Below are positions 1 to 8,965 of a stretch of 64,000 nucleotides of DNA, piece after piece. Position 1 is the stretch's first letter. Each line of letters starts with the position of its first letter. Both the position numbers and the translations under genes were made by a program. Under the pieces are notes generated by a model that was not told where the DNA came from, searched no databases, and saw nothing but the letters and a program-made list of their open reading frames with translations. The stretch lies in the NCBI GenBank assembly GCA_902530745.1, contig CACABO010000005.1:1-64000 (forward strand). Direction: 5' to 3'. This DNA comes from an uncultured Alphaproteobacteria bacterium (GTDB taxonomy: Bacteria; Pseudomonadota; Alphaproteobacteria; HIMB59).

Positions 1-1
1 C

Positions 2-830
2 TGTCTTCGTGAGTCAAAACTCTCAGGGTTTATTGGAGTAGAAACTGGAGGAAAATTCCCAAAAACACCTGAAGAACTTGGTCCTATTTTAAAAAAACCA
101 CAAACTTCACCTAGCCTCAGGTTGGTACTCAGGGACAGTTCTTGATAATGATTTAGAAAACGAAAAAGATAGAGTTCTTCAACAATTGGTTCTCTTTAAG
201 GAATTGGGAGCTTCGGTTCTAGCGTATGGTGAAACCTCAGGAACTATACAAAATGTCAGACATGCGCCTTTGAACACTAAAAGAAAAATACACGCTGAGG
301 AATTTAAGGAGTATGGGAGAAAGCTTACATTGTTTGCTGAATTTTGTTCAGACTTCGGTGTTCCAATCTCTTTCCATCATCATATGGGTACAGCAATTGA
401 AACAGAGCACGAATTAGATATGTTGATGAGTCATACTGGTGAAGCGGTAAAACTTTTATTTGACTCAGGTCACATGACATTTGCAAAGGGTGACTCGTTA
501 GCTGTAATCAATAAATATGCAAACAGAATTAATCATTTCCATGCCAAAGACATTCGTTCGAACGTTATAAACAATTTAGATCATTCAAAACAAAGTTTTT
601 TAGATGCTGTTCTAGAGGGAGCCTTTACAGTGCCTGGGGATGGAAATATCAATTTTAAAAAGGTGATTGAGGCTTTATACAAAAATAACTATGAGGGGTG
701 GTTTATAGTTGAAGCTGAACAAGATCCTACAAAAGCAAATCCATTTGAATACGCTAAAATTGGAAATAAAGAATTAGTAGATTGTCTTAGTATTTATGGT
801 TATGAAATAGGAGATTATATCGATGAATAG
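2..830 (+). pseudogene. iolE: myo-inosose-2 dehydratase (IolE), 5'-partial with apparent frameshift
   Basis: IolE dehydrates scyllo-inosose in the cytoplasmic inositol pathway. The reading frame from base 2 encodes CRESKLSGFIGVETGGKFP and PEELGPILK, then stops. The family sequence continues in the next frame from about base 100 (HKLHLASGWYSGTVL) and runs to the stop at 830. The shift lies at the seven-A run at 91-97. From 186 on, the sugar isomerase TIM-barrel fold is intact, with likely metal-site segments FHHHMGT, LLFDSGHMTF, HFHAKDI and FIVEAEQDP. A caller that ignores the shift would start at the TTG at 186 and give 214 residues, too short for the roughly 300-residue family. The homopolymer position fits a sequencing or assembly error as well as a real mutation. 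The 3' end overlaps the next gene by 8 bp. The identity is secure; whether it is broken is not. Confidence 0.8.
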
Positions 831-1644
831 TATAAAAGGAAAGTTTGCTTTGGTAACAGGTGGGACACAAGGATTAGGAGCTGCAATTGCAAAAAATTTT
901 GCCGAAAACGGAGCCGAAGGTATTGTTACAATTGGAAGAAAAGAGGAAAAAGGAGATAAGGTAGCAAAACAAATTCAAGACGAGACTGGTTGTAAAGTAA
1001 TATTCATCAAAACTGATTTATCAGATGTGAAACAGTGCCGTAATGCAGTAGCAGTAGCATTAAAAAATTTTGGTAAATTAAACATATTAGTCAATGCGGC
1101 AGGCCTTACCGATCGAGGTAATATCATCAATACTTCTGAAGAACTGTTTGACAAGATGATAGCTGTTAATCTAAGAGGCCCATTTTTTTTAATTCAAGAG
1201 ACAGTAAAAATAATGATTAAGCAGAATATTGAGGGTTCAATAATAAACATTGGTTCAGTTTCAGCATTAACTGGACAGCCGTTTATTTCCGCTTACTCAA
1301 CTTCTAAGGGAGCATTAGCAACATTAACTAGGAATACCGCGTTTGCTTTATTGAATAATAAAATAAGAGTAAATCAACTTAACATAGGATGGATGGCCTC
1401 TGATGGTGAGCACGAAATTCAAACTAAGTTTCATGGAGCTAAAGAAGATTGGCTAGATGATGCATCAAAAGAACAACCTTTCGAGAGACTCTTGGACCCT
1501 AAAGAGGTAGCAAAAGCAGTTACTTTTTTAGCTTCAGATGACTCGGGTATGATGACTGGTTCTGTTGTAAATTTTGATCAATCTGTTTGGGGAGGTTATC
1601 CTTTTTCACCACCAAAACCTGATGGAAAAATTAATCTTGATTAA
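823..1644 (+). CDS. SDR family NAD(P)-dependent oxidoreductase
   Basis: This is a classical short-chain dehydrogenase of 273 residues, a normal family length. The Rossmann cofactor motif TGGTQGLG is at 12-19, NAAG at 91-94, the catalytic Ser145 in IGSVS, and Tyr158-x3-Lys162 in YSTSK. The start overlaps the end of iolE by 8 bp, which suggests translational coupling in the inositol operon. The substrate cannot be read from sequence. Given the neighbours, a keto-inositol, a sugar acid or a related polyol is likely, so it may supply or replace an inositol dehydrogenase step. The family call is secure; the role is inference. Confidence 0.88.
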   Translation: MNSIKGKFALVTGGTQGLGAAIAKNFAENGAEGIVTIGRKEEKGDKVAKQIQDETGCKVIFIKTDLSDVKQCRNAVAVALKNFGKLNILVNAAGLTDRGNIINTSEELFDKMIAVNLRGPFFLIQETVKIMIKQNIEGSIINIGSVSALTGQPFISAYSTSKGALATLTRNTAFALLNNKIRVNQLNIGWMASDGEHEIQTKFHGAKEDWLDDASKEQPFERLLDPKEVAKAVTFLASDDSGMMTGSVVNFDQSVWGGYPFSPPKPDGKINLD

Positions 1645-1708
1645 TTTTAATATATTTGTAAACAATATGTCACTTCAGAAAGGTATTTAAAACTGTTAGT
1701 ATTAAATT

Positions 1709-3166
1709 ATGAATATTAAGGACTTTAAACTTTTTAGAGATAAAAATTATATAGACGGTAAATGGATTACAGCTGACTCTGGAGATACTATTTCAGTAAA
1801 TAATCCCGCAAATCTTAAAGAAATTGGAACTGTGCCAAAATGTGGTGCATCCGAAACAAAAAAAGCTATTGAAGCAGCAAACAAAGCTTGGCCAGATTGG
1901 AAAGCAAAATCTGCACGTCAAAGATCAGATATTTTACGTAAGTGGTTTGAATTAATTATCAAAAATAAAGAAGAACTTGCTCAAATCATGACTATTGAGC
2001 AAGGTAAACCAATAAATGAGTCAAGAGGTGAAATTGGTTATGGAGCTTCGTTTATAGAATGGTTTTCCGAGGAAGCAAAAAGAGTATATGGAGATACAAT
2101 ACCTGATCCGATGACTGATCGAAGAATAGTAGTATTGAAACAACCTGTCGGTGTAGTCGCTTCTATTACACCTTGGAATTTTCCAAATGCGATGATTACT
2201 AGAAAGTGTGCTCCAGCCCTAGCAGTAGGTTGTCCAGTTGTAATAAAACCTGCAAGTCAAACTCCTTTCTCTGCTTTAGCTTTAGCTGCATTAGCAGAAG
2301 AGGCAGGCTTTCCAAAAGGAACTCTTAACGTCATAACCGGTAAGGCTTCAGAGATTGGAGATGAATTAGCTACTAATCCAATTGTCAGAAAATTATCCTT
2401 TACAGGATCTACTGAAATAGGAAAAATTCTCCTTCAAAAGTGTTCCGGCACTGTAAAAAAAGTTTCAATGGAGCTTGGAGGACATGCTCCATTTATTGTT
2501 TTCAATGATGCGAATATTAATGATGCCGTTGCTGGAGCAATGCTAAGTAAGTTTAGAAATACAGGGCAAACATGTGTTTGTGCTAATAGAATATATGTAC
2601 AAGAAAAAGTGTACGAAGAATTTTGTAAAAAATTTATTGAAGAGGTCTCAAAAATGAAAGTTGGAGATGGCTTAAATGAGGAAAACTCCTCAGGCCCAAT
2701 GATTGATGAACACTCATTAACTAAAGTTGAAGAGCATGTTGAGGATGCAATCCAATATGGAGCTAAGGTAGCAATTGGAGGTTCTAGACACGCTCTAGGA
2801 ATGAACTTCTATCAGCCTACTATTTTAACAGGTGTTAGTTCTGAAGCAAAAATAACAACCGAAGAAACATTTGGTCCGGTAGCTCCCATTTATAAGTTTA
2901 AAGATGAAAATGAAGTCATAGAATTAGCTAATAACTCTCCTTTTGGTCTTGCGTCATATTTTTATTCAAGAGATATAGGCAGAATTTGGAGAGTGGCTGA
3001 AGCACTTGAGTATGGCATGGTAGGTGTAAATACAGGTTTAACTTCAAAGGCAGAAGCGCCATTTGGAGGAATTAAAGAGTCTGGTCTCGGTAGAGAGGGC
3101 TCTAAGTATGGTGTAGATGACTTTCTTGAAATCAAATACATCAATATGTGCGGCTTAGACAAATAG
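1709..3166 (+). CDS. NAD(P)-dependent aldehyde dehydrogenase, succinate-semialdehyde dehydrogenase (GabD)-like
   Basis: This 485-residue protein has the full ALDH fold: PWNFP at 155-159, FTGS at 231-234, the general base Glu255 in ELGGHAP and the nucleophile Cys289 in GQTCVCANR. These motifs and the length (E. coli GabD is about 482) place it nearer the succinate-semialdehyde dehydrogenase group than IolA (methylmalonate-semialdehyde dehydrogenase). In this operon a plausible substrate is malonate semialdehyde, the product of the IolJ aldolase, but that is inference. The 64-bp gap upstream shows no terminator, so it probably belongs to the same transcript as its neighbours. Confidence 0.85.
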   Translation: MNIKDFKLFRDKNYIDGKWITADSGDTISVNNPANLKEIGTVPKCGASETKKAIEAANKAWPDWKAKSARQRSDILRKWFELIIKNKEELAQIMTIEQGKPINESRGEIGYGASFIEWFSEEAKRVYGDTIPDPMTDRRIVVLKQPVGVVASITPWNFPNAMITRKCAPALAVGCPVVIKPASQTPFSALALAALAEEAGFPKGTLNVITGKASEIGDELATNPIVRKLSFTGSTEIGKILLQKCSGTVKKVSMELGGHAPFIVFNDANINDAVAGAMLSKFRNTGQTCVCANRIYVQEKVYEEFCKKFIEEVSKMKVGDGLNEENSSGPMIDEHSLTKVEEHVEDAIQYGAKVAIGGSRHALGMNFYQPTILTGVSSEAKITTEETFGPVAPIYKFKDENEVIELANNSPFGLASYFYSRDIGRIWRVAEALEYGMVGVNTGLTSKAEAPFGGIKESGLGREGSKYGVDDFLEIKYINMCGLDK

Positions 3167-3175
3167 CCATTACTC

Positions 3176-4333
3176 ATGAATAAAGTTTTTAATGTTGGTT
3201 TGATTGGCTGTGGTCATATTTCTGAAACTTATTTTCGAGGTCATGAATACTTTAACAATTTTAAAATAATTAAATGCGCTGATTTAAATAAGGAAGCATC
3301 AAATAAGTGTGCACAAGACTATAACATTATTTCTTGCACAGTTGATGAATTATTAAATGATCCTGAAATTGAAATTATTTTAAACCTTACAATTCCAAAA
3401 GCCCACTATGAAGTTGCTAAAAATTCATTGGAGAGCGGCAAACATGTTTACAGTGAGAAACCTATGGCTGTGAATTTTTCTGATGGTGAAAAATTACTAG
3501 AAATTTCAAAGTCTAAAAATCTGTATATAGGAAATGCTCCTGATACGTTTCTTGGTGGTGGAATTCAAAAATCAATCGAATTAATAAATGAAAATAAAAT
3601 TGGAAATGTCAGACTTGGAAACGCTATCTTTGCTTACCCTGGAGTCCAATCTTACCACCCTAATCCTGAACCATGGTTTGCCGATAACGAAGGTGGTCCA
3701 GTTATAGATATGGGACCATACTATTTAACAGCTTTAGTAAATTTACTTGGCCCCGCTAAAAGTGTTCACGGAATTTCTACCAAAGTTTTCAATAAAAGAG
3801 TGATAGGTATAGGTCCAAAAAAAGACCAGGAGTTTGATGTGGAATGTCAAACTAGCTATTTAGTTAATTTAGAATTTCATACTGGCGCTCTAATTCAAAT
3901 AACTCTATCGTTTGATGTTGTAGCTCATCAACGTAATCACATCGAGCTTTACGGCGATAAAGGCTCTATGATTGTGCCTGATCCAAATATGTTTGGAGGT
4001 TCAGTATACACAAGCACAGATGACAGTGGAGTCTGGCAAGAGTACAAAACTGATGACATGCCCCTTGGTAAAATTAATATTACATCTCACAGCGGTAGGG
4101 CTAATGAGTCGCCGACTAATGCGAACTACCGTGGTGTCGGATTAGCCGAAATGGCATACTGTATTGATAATGATCTTGAGCACAGATGTAGCGGAGAGTT
4201 ATCGTTACATGTTTTGGATATTATTCAATCAACAATGAAGGCAGCAGACACCAAAACACCCCAAGAGATAAAGACTACTTTTAAAAAGGCAGATTATTTT
4301 TCACTAGAGGAAATACAAAAAATTCTTAAGTAA
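3176..4333 (+). CDS. Gfo/Idh/MocA family oxidoreductase
   Basis: The 385-residue protein has an N-terminal Rossmann domain (GLIGCG at 8-13) and the family motif EKP at 94-96. The second domain carries a DMGPYY segment at 178-183. In many family members an Asp-x3-His pair serves catalysis. Here Asp178 is followed four residues later by Tyr182 instead of His, so the chemistry may differ from classical inositol 2-dehydrogenase. It starts 9 bp after the aldehyde dehydrogenase and lies 34 bp before iolC. It most likely oxidises or reduces an inositol, an inosose or a glycosylated form, which may be why a sugar epimerase closes the operon. The family is secure, the substrate open. Confidence 0.85.
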   Translation: MNKVFNVGLIGCGHISETYFRGHEYFNNFKIIKCADLNKEASNKCAQDYNIISCTVDELLNDPEIEIILNLTIPKAHYEVAKNSLESGKHVYSEKPMAVNFSDGEKLLEISKSKNLYIGNAPDTFLGGGIQKSIELINENKIGNVRLGNAIFAYPGVQSYHPNPEPWFADNEGGPVIDMGPYYLTALVNLLGPAKSVHGISTKVFNKRVIGIGPKKDQEFDVECQTSYLVNLEFHTGALIQITLSFDVVAHQRNHIELYGDKGSMIVPDPNMFGGSVYTSTDDSGVWQEYKTDDMPLGKINITSHSGRANESPTNANYRGVGLAEMAYCIDNDLEHRCSGELSLHVLDIIQSTMKAADTKTPQEIKTTFKKADYFSLEEIQKILK

Positions 4334-4367
4334 TTACAATAATTCCTCTAGACTTAATTTTCATTAA

Positions 4368-5330
4368 ATGAAATTTGATAATACGAAAAAAATTCTTGTA
4401 ATAGGGAGAGCTGGATTAGATATTTACCCAGAGCCACCCGGTACAAAAATCTCTGATGTAAATAACTTTTCCTCTCATTTAGGAGGCTCGGCGGCAAATA
4501 CTTGTGTTGCTTTATCGAACTTGGGTGTCAGCACTGATTTACTTACTTGTGTATCTGACGATGCAATCGGAGAATATATTATTAATAAACTTAATGAATT
4601 CAAAGTTGGTGTAGAACACTGCAGGAAAGTCAATAAATCCTTTCAAACACAAATAGCTGTTGTTGAAACTATTTTAAAAAATAATCAATCTATTCTATAT
4701 AGAAGTAATCCTTGCGACCTGCAACTTAATAAAGAGGATATTAATAAAATTAACTTCAATAATTACTCTGCAGTATTCATCTCTGGAACTGCGCTTTCAG
4801 GAGAACCTTCAAGGAATGCTGTTTTGGTTGCCTCAAAACTAACTTCAGATCTCAAGATACCATTAATAATCGATCTTGATTATCGGCCTTACAATTGGGA
4901 GTCTGATACAATTAAATCAGATGTATATAAAGAAATTATGAATGAAATGGATATAATCATTGGAAACGATTTAGAATTTAATGTGGCTGATAATTCCACA
5001 AATGGACTTGAATTAGCAAAAATGTATATTAAAAAAAAACCATCAGTGATTGTCTATAAAATGGGTGAAGAGGGATCCAAAGTATTTACTAAAGAAAATG
5101 AGAGCCAATACGGGATATTTAATGTCAAAGCTATTAAACCTACGGGTGCAGGTGACGCGTTCAATGGAGGTTTTATAAGCTCCCTATACAATGGCCTTAG
5201 TTTAGAGGATGCAGTAATTCGGGGTTCCGCAAATGCTGCAATAGTAGTAACAAGAGTAGGATGTTCCTCAGCTATGCCCAATAATCAAGAATTAGAAAAA
5301 TTTATTAACCAAAATCAAAAGGAGTTATAG
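4368..5330 (+). CDS. iolC: 5-dehydro-2-deoxygluconokinase (IolC), PfkB family
   Basis: IolC phosphorylates 5-dehydro-2-deoxygluconate at the end of the inositol pathway. The 320-residue protein is a PfkB/ribokinase-type kinase. The N-terminal GRAGLDIYPEPPGTKI is characteristic of IolC, the substrate motif GGSAAN is at 39-44, and the GAGD anion-hole/catalytic motif is at 260-263 with Asp263 as base. The next start codon follows its stop directly, and the iolB ribosome binding site (AGGAG) lies inside its last codons. Adjacency to iolB and an IolJ-type aldolase confirms the assignment. Confidence 0.93.
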   Translation: MKFDNTKKILVIGRAGLDIYPEPPGTKISDVNNFSSHLGGSAANTCVALSNLGVSTDLLTCVSDDAIGEYIINKLNEFKVGVEHCRKVNKSFQTQIAVVETILKNNQSILYRSNPCDLQLNKEDINKINFNNYSAVFISGTALSGEPSRNAVLVASKLTSDLKIPLIIDLDYRPYNWESDTIKSDVYKEIMNEMDIIIGNDLEFNVADNSTNGLELAKMYIKKKPSVIVYKMGEEGSKVFTKENESQYGIFNVKAIKPTGAGDAFNGGFISSLYNGLSLEDAVIRGSANAAIVVTRVGCSSAMPNNQELEKFINQNQKEL

Positions 5331-6173
5331 ATGCACATCCCTTATTCAGATAATAAAAATCAAGCTTTATTTGGAGAAACAAATAAAACAGTACCTTTAG
5401 TTTATTTCAATATTATTAATTTAAAAAAAGGTGAGTCCTATGAATACCAACTATCAAAACATGAAAGTAGCGTAGTCCCAGCAACAGGTATCGTCGAGAT
5501 TACCGTGGAGGATAATAAGTTAGGACAGATTGGAAAAAGAACAACTGATGTTTGGGATGGTGAACCCGAGGGTAGTTATATTCCTACAAATTCAAAATGT
5601 AAAATTACTTGTTTATCTGACTCCTCTGAGTGTTTCATAGCTGGTGGAATTTATGAAAAAAAATTAGAGCCATTTCTCGTTTTAAAAGAAGAACTAGATG
5701 TTGTTCAATATGGCTCAGACGATACTAAAACTCACAGAAAAATTAAACATATCTTAGGTGCAAAACATCATGATCAAGTTGGTCGATTATTAGTAAATGA
5801 ACTATATACTGTTGGCGCTGGAGGGTGGTCAGGCTTCCCCCCTCACAAACACGACACAGATGATCTCCCTCAAGAAACTCGTCATGATGAAGTTTATAAT
5901 TATCGATTTAAACCTGGACATGGTTTTGGTGTTCAAATTATGCAATCAGAAGATGAAAAAGAGGGTCATGGTTATCAACTTTTTAATGGCTCTACTATTG
6001 CGATTAATAAAGGATATCATCCATGTGTGGTTGCCCCAGGATATGAGATGTATTATTTTACAATCCTAGTAGGTCTTTCTCAAAGATCACTTATTCAATC
6101 TTTCCAAAAAACTCATGCTTACCAATTAGAAACAATCCCAGGTATTAAGGATATGATAGCAAAATATAAATGA
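5331..6173 (+). CDS. iolB: 5-deoxy-glucuronate isomerase (IolB)
   Basis: IolB converts 5-deoxyglucuronate into 5-dehydro-2-deoxygluconate, the substrate of IolC. The protein has 280 residues, close to the family length, and a double-cupin layout. The metal-site segment GFPPHKHDTDD contributes His172 and His174, and Glu187 follows in HDEVYNYRF. The ATG is preceded by AGGAG inside the end of iolC, and its stop overlaps the next gene by 4 bp (ATGA), so iolC-iolB-iolJ should be translated as a coupled unit. Nothing looks degraded. Confidence 0.93.
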   Translation: MHIPYSDNKNQALFGETNKTVPLVYFNIINLKKGESYEYQLSKHESSVVPATGIVEITVEDNKLGQIGKRTTDVWDGEPEGSYIPTNSKCKITCLSDSSECFIAGGIYEKKLEPFLVLKEELDVVQYGSDDTKTHRKIKHILGAKHHDQVGRLLVNELYTVGAGGWSGFPPHKHDTDDLPQETRHDEVYNYRFKPGHGFGVQIMQSEDEKEGHGYQLFNGSTIAINKGYHPCVVAPGYEMYYFTILVGLSQRSLIQSFQKTHAYQLETIPGIKDMIAKYK

Positions 6174-7000
6174 CGATAGCTAGCCTCTCAGAAGTTTTAC
6201 AAGAAGCAAAAAAAAATAATTATGCCGTTGCAGGATTAGTAGTATTAGGTTGGGAAGATGCAAGATGTTATGCAGAAACAGCCGAAGAGCTCAAGGTACC
6301 TGTCATTCTTCAAGCAGGACCAGGTTGTAGAGCAAATACACCTCTACCAGTTTTAGGTAAAATGTTTAGATACTTGGCTGAGCAATCATCTAGTCCAATA
6401 GTTTGTCATTTAGATCATGGCTATACGAAAGAAGAGTGTTTACAGGCAATTGACAACGGATTCACATCTGTAATGTTTGATGGATCCAAGCTTTCACTTA
6501 ATGAAAACGTTGATAAAACAAGTGAAATCGTTGAACTAGCTCATAAACAAAATATTTCCGTTGAGGGAGAAATTGGATTTGTTGGTTACAATGATGGTGC
6601 TAAGTCACAAAGCACAGATCCAGAGGAAGCGAAGACATTTGCTGAATTAACCAAATGTGATGCAATGGCTATCAGTGCAGGAAACGTACACTTACAGACA
6701 AACAAATCCTCTTCTATTGATATGCAAGTCATAAAGAAGATAGAAACCTTAACCGAGGTACCATTGGTGCTGCACGGAAGTAGCGGTATCGACGATACAC
6801 TTAAAAGAACGATAGCAAATACAACGAATGTTTGTAAGTTTAATATCGGCACTGAACTCAGAAAAACTTTTGGCGATACTTTAAGAGAGGAAATTGCAAA
6901 AGATCCAAATACTTATGACCGTATTAAATTAATCAATTCAACTATCCCGAGATTAAAAGAAGTGACAAAAAAAGTTTTAGAGAATATTTCAAAAATTTAA
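6170..7000 (+). CDS. iolJ: 6-phospho-5-dehydro-2-deoxygluconate aldolase (IolJ-type class II aldolase)
   Basis: This 276-residue class II aldolase has the zinc-site segment CHLDHGYTKEE, the GEIG segment, and HGSSGI followed by KFNIGTELR. It belongs to the ketose-bisphosphate aldolase family with fructose-, tagatose- and IolJ-type aldolases. Directly after iolC and iolB (4-bp overlap), cleavage of 2-deoxy-5-keto-gluconate 6-phosphate to dihydroxyacetone phosphate and malonate semialdehyde is the natural reading. A fructose- or tagatose-bisphosphate aldolase cannot be excluded from motifs alone. It is the last pathway-specific enzyme of this operon. Confidence 0.85.
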   Translation: MTIASLSEVLQEAKKNNYAVAGLVVLGWEDARCYAETAEELKVPVILQAGPGCRANTPLPVLGKMFRYLAEQSSSPIVCHLDHGYTKEECLQAIDNGFTSVMFDGSKLSLNENVDKTSEIVELAHKQNISVEGEIGFVGYNDGAKSQSTDPEEAKTFAELTKCDAMAISAGNVHLQTNKSSSIDMQVIKKIETLTEVPLVLHGSSGIDDTLKRTIANTTNVCKFNIGTELRKTFGDTLREEIAKDPNTYDRIKLINSTIPRLKEVTKKVLENISKI

Positions 7001-7006
7001 TCATTA

Positions 7007-7960
7007 ATGATTAAATCACACACAATCGAAAATAAGTTTTTAAGAGTTAAGACTCTTAATATTGGTGCAACATTATTTGAAGTTTTTTATAAAAAGAAAA
7101 AAATAAATTTAATTCTTAATTTAGGAAATGTCTCATCATATAAAAATAATAAAAATTACTTAGGCGCAACATGTGGCAGGTATGCAAATAGAATAAAAAA
7201 AGCTCAATTTCAGATCAAAGGAGTAAAATACAAATTAACTAAAAACGAGGGAAAAAATATATTACATGGTGGTAAAAAAGGGTTTGACTCAAAAATTTGG
7301 CAAGTTAAGAACTTCTCTAAATCTCATATTAGCTATTATTGTATATCACCAGATAAAGATCAGGGTTTCCCAGGAGAATTATATTCCAGTTGTGATTACT
7401 CAATTACAAATTCGACTCTCAAAATCAATATAAGAGCACAAACATCAAAAACTACTCACGTTAATTTGGTAAATCACGCCTATTGGAATTTAGATAAAAT
7501 TAAAAAAGATATTTTTGATCACCACGTCCAAATCAATTCAAATCAGTATCTAGAAAATGACTCTGAAAACATACCAACTGGTAGGGTAATGAATGTAAAA
7601 GGAACACGTTTTGATTTTAAAAAATCAACTAGGATACGTGATAAATTTACTAATAAATTCAAGGGATTTGATGAAAATTTCATCATAAAAAAAAATTCTA
7701 AGTTTGTAGCTAAAATACAATCACCAAAAAGCAATATAACCCTAAAAATTTTTTCAAATCAACCTGGTGTTCAATTTTATACTGGTCAGCATTTAAAATA
7801 TTCCAGTAATCGTATTAAAATTAAAAAATATCAAGGTATGTGTTTTGAAACTCAGGGTTTTCCAAACGCACCCAATAATCGAAAATTTCCTTCAACGCAA
7901 TTAAAACCATCACAAATTTATAAACATCAAATGAAGTTTGAAATTGGAGATATTAAATAA
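7007..7960 (+). CDS. galM: aldose 1-epimerase
   Basis: Mutarotase of 317 residues. The family hallmarks appear in order: ATCGRYANRI, the His-bearing VNHAYWNL, DENF, QPGVQFYTGQHL and the catalytic-Glu segment CFETQGFPNAPN. It interconverts alpha and beta anomers of free aldoses. It starts 6 bp after the aldolase, so it is probably part of the inositol operon. This suggests the operon also handles a free sugar, for instance one released from an inositol glycoside (inference). It ends directly against the convergent DUF4340 gene, and I see no hairpin terminator there. Confidence 0.88.
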   Translation: MIKSHTIENKFLRVKTLNIGATLFEVFYKKKKINLILNLGNVSSYKNNKNYLGATCGRYANRIKKAQFQIKGVKYKLTKNEGKNILHGGKKGFDSKIWQVKNFSKSHISYYCISPDKDQGFPGELYSSCDYSITNSTLKINIRAQTSKTTHVNLVNHAYWNLDKIKKDIFDHHVQINSNQYLENDSENIPTGRVMNVKGTRFDFKKSTRIRDKFTNKFKGFDENFIIKKNSKFVAKIQSPKSNITLKIFSNQPGVQFYTGQHLKYSSNRIKIKKYQGMCFETQGFPNAPNNRKFPSTQLKPSQIYKHQMKFEIGDIK

Positions 7961-8965
7961 TTATTCGGTTTTTTCTCTTAATTTTATATTCAATGTATCA
8001 AAAAATATTTGAGGAACGCTAAAAGCAAAATTATTTAAAAAAGCAACCGAACTAACTTGTATTTGATTTCCATCTAGCAATGGATCTATAAACTTTGATA
8101 TTTGAACTTTATCATCGACATAATTCCAATCAAAAGTAGCGTGAACACCTTTACCCTCAATATCGTAAAGATTTACAAAAATTATAGTTCCATTATTGAG
8201 TGTAAACCTAGCTTTTAAATCTGGAGAGTTAGGTAATTCTGTCTTAAGTATAAAGCCATTATGTTGAAGATCAGTTAATATATTTTGAGCATCAATAATT
8301 TTATCATTATCAATTTCATTAAATTGAGAGGTCAAATTTGTATGATTCAGCTCTCCTTCTTTGACACTTAAGTTAATCATATTTTGATTATAAATTTGAA
8401 TTGATTGAATTTGAGATTTACCAATATTTATTAAATCGGTGGGCACCCAATAGAAATCAGATACATCGGCGGTTAAGTTTGTTGAAACCAAATAAGATTG
8501 ATTAGACTCAGGAGCCTTTATGTAAGATCCTGGGATATTATAATTATAAATACCAATATCTAGTGAATACAATACTACATCGTCTTCAGATTTTAATATT
8601 AATTGCATTTTATTTTCATCATCTAGACCCAATTTGTATAAAAGATCTTCACGATTAGTTTTAGCATCTAAAATATTTGCTTCACGAAGTTGAATAAAAA
8701 ACCTACTTAAAAGCTCAGTATTTGCGGGAAAATTATTTGAGCTTGAAATAAGCCATTGATTATCAATGATTTCAATAACAGATTTTCCATTTTGATTAGA
8801 AAATTCAATGTATGCTATTTCCGGTAAAACATCATCAAAACTAGGAAATAATACTTCAGATGATGACTTGTTAGAGATATTTTTGCCATCAAAATACATA
8901 CCAAGGGCAATAATTAAAAATCCAAAAGATAGTAAAACCAATATTTTTAAATTTTTAATATACAT
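7961..8965 (-). CDS. DUF4340 domain-containing protein of a Gld-type ABC module
   Basis: The 334-residue protein has one N-terminal membrane segment (about 8-25, LVLLSFGFLIIALGMYF) and a large soluble part that should face the periplasm. Its sequence and position fit the DUF4340 family, whose genes usually follow gldG-like genes. The ATG abuts the stop of the GldG-like gene, so the two are co-translated. Repeated segments such as VLYSLDIGIYN and SYIKAPESNQSYLVS match the beta-rich DUF4340 repeats. Biochemical function is unknown. It is the last gene of the ABC operon. Confidence 0.8.
   Translation of the reverse strand: MYIKNLKILVLLSFGFLIIALGMYFDGKNISNKSSSEVLFPSFDDVLPEIAYIEFSNQNGKSVIEIIDNQWLISSSNNFPANTELLSRFFIQLREANILDAKTNREDLLYKLGLDDENKMQLILKSEDDVVLYSLDIGIYNYNIPGSYIKAPESNQSYLVSTNLTADVSDFYWVPTDLINIGKSQIQSIQIYNQNMINLSVKEGELNHTNLTSQFNEIDNDKIIDAQNILTDLQHNGFILKTELPNSPDLKARFTLNNGTIIFVNLYDIEGKGVHATFDWNYVDDKVQISKFIDPLLDGNQIQVSSVAFLNNFAFSVPQIFFDTLNIKLREKTE

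Noticed and set aside
1709-3166. Calling the aldehyde dehydrogenase IolA (methylmalonate-semialdehyde dehydrogenase)
   Set aside because: The motifs ELGGHAPF and GQTCVCANR and the length match the succinate-semialdehyde group better.
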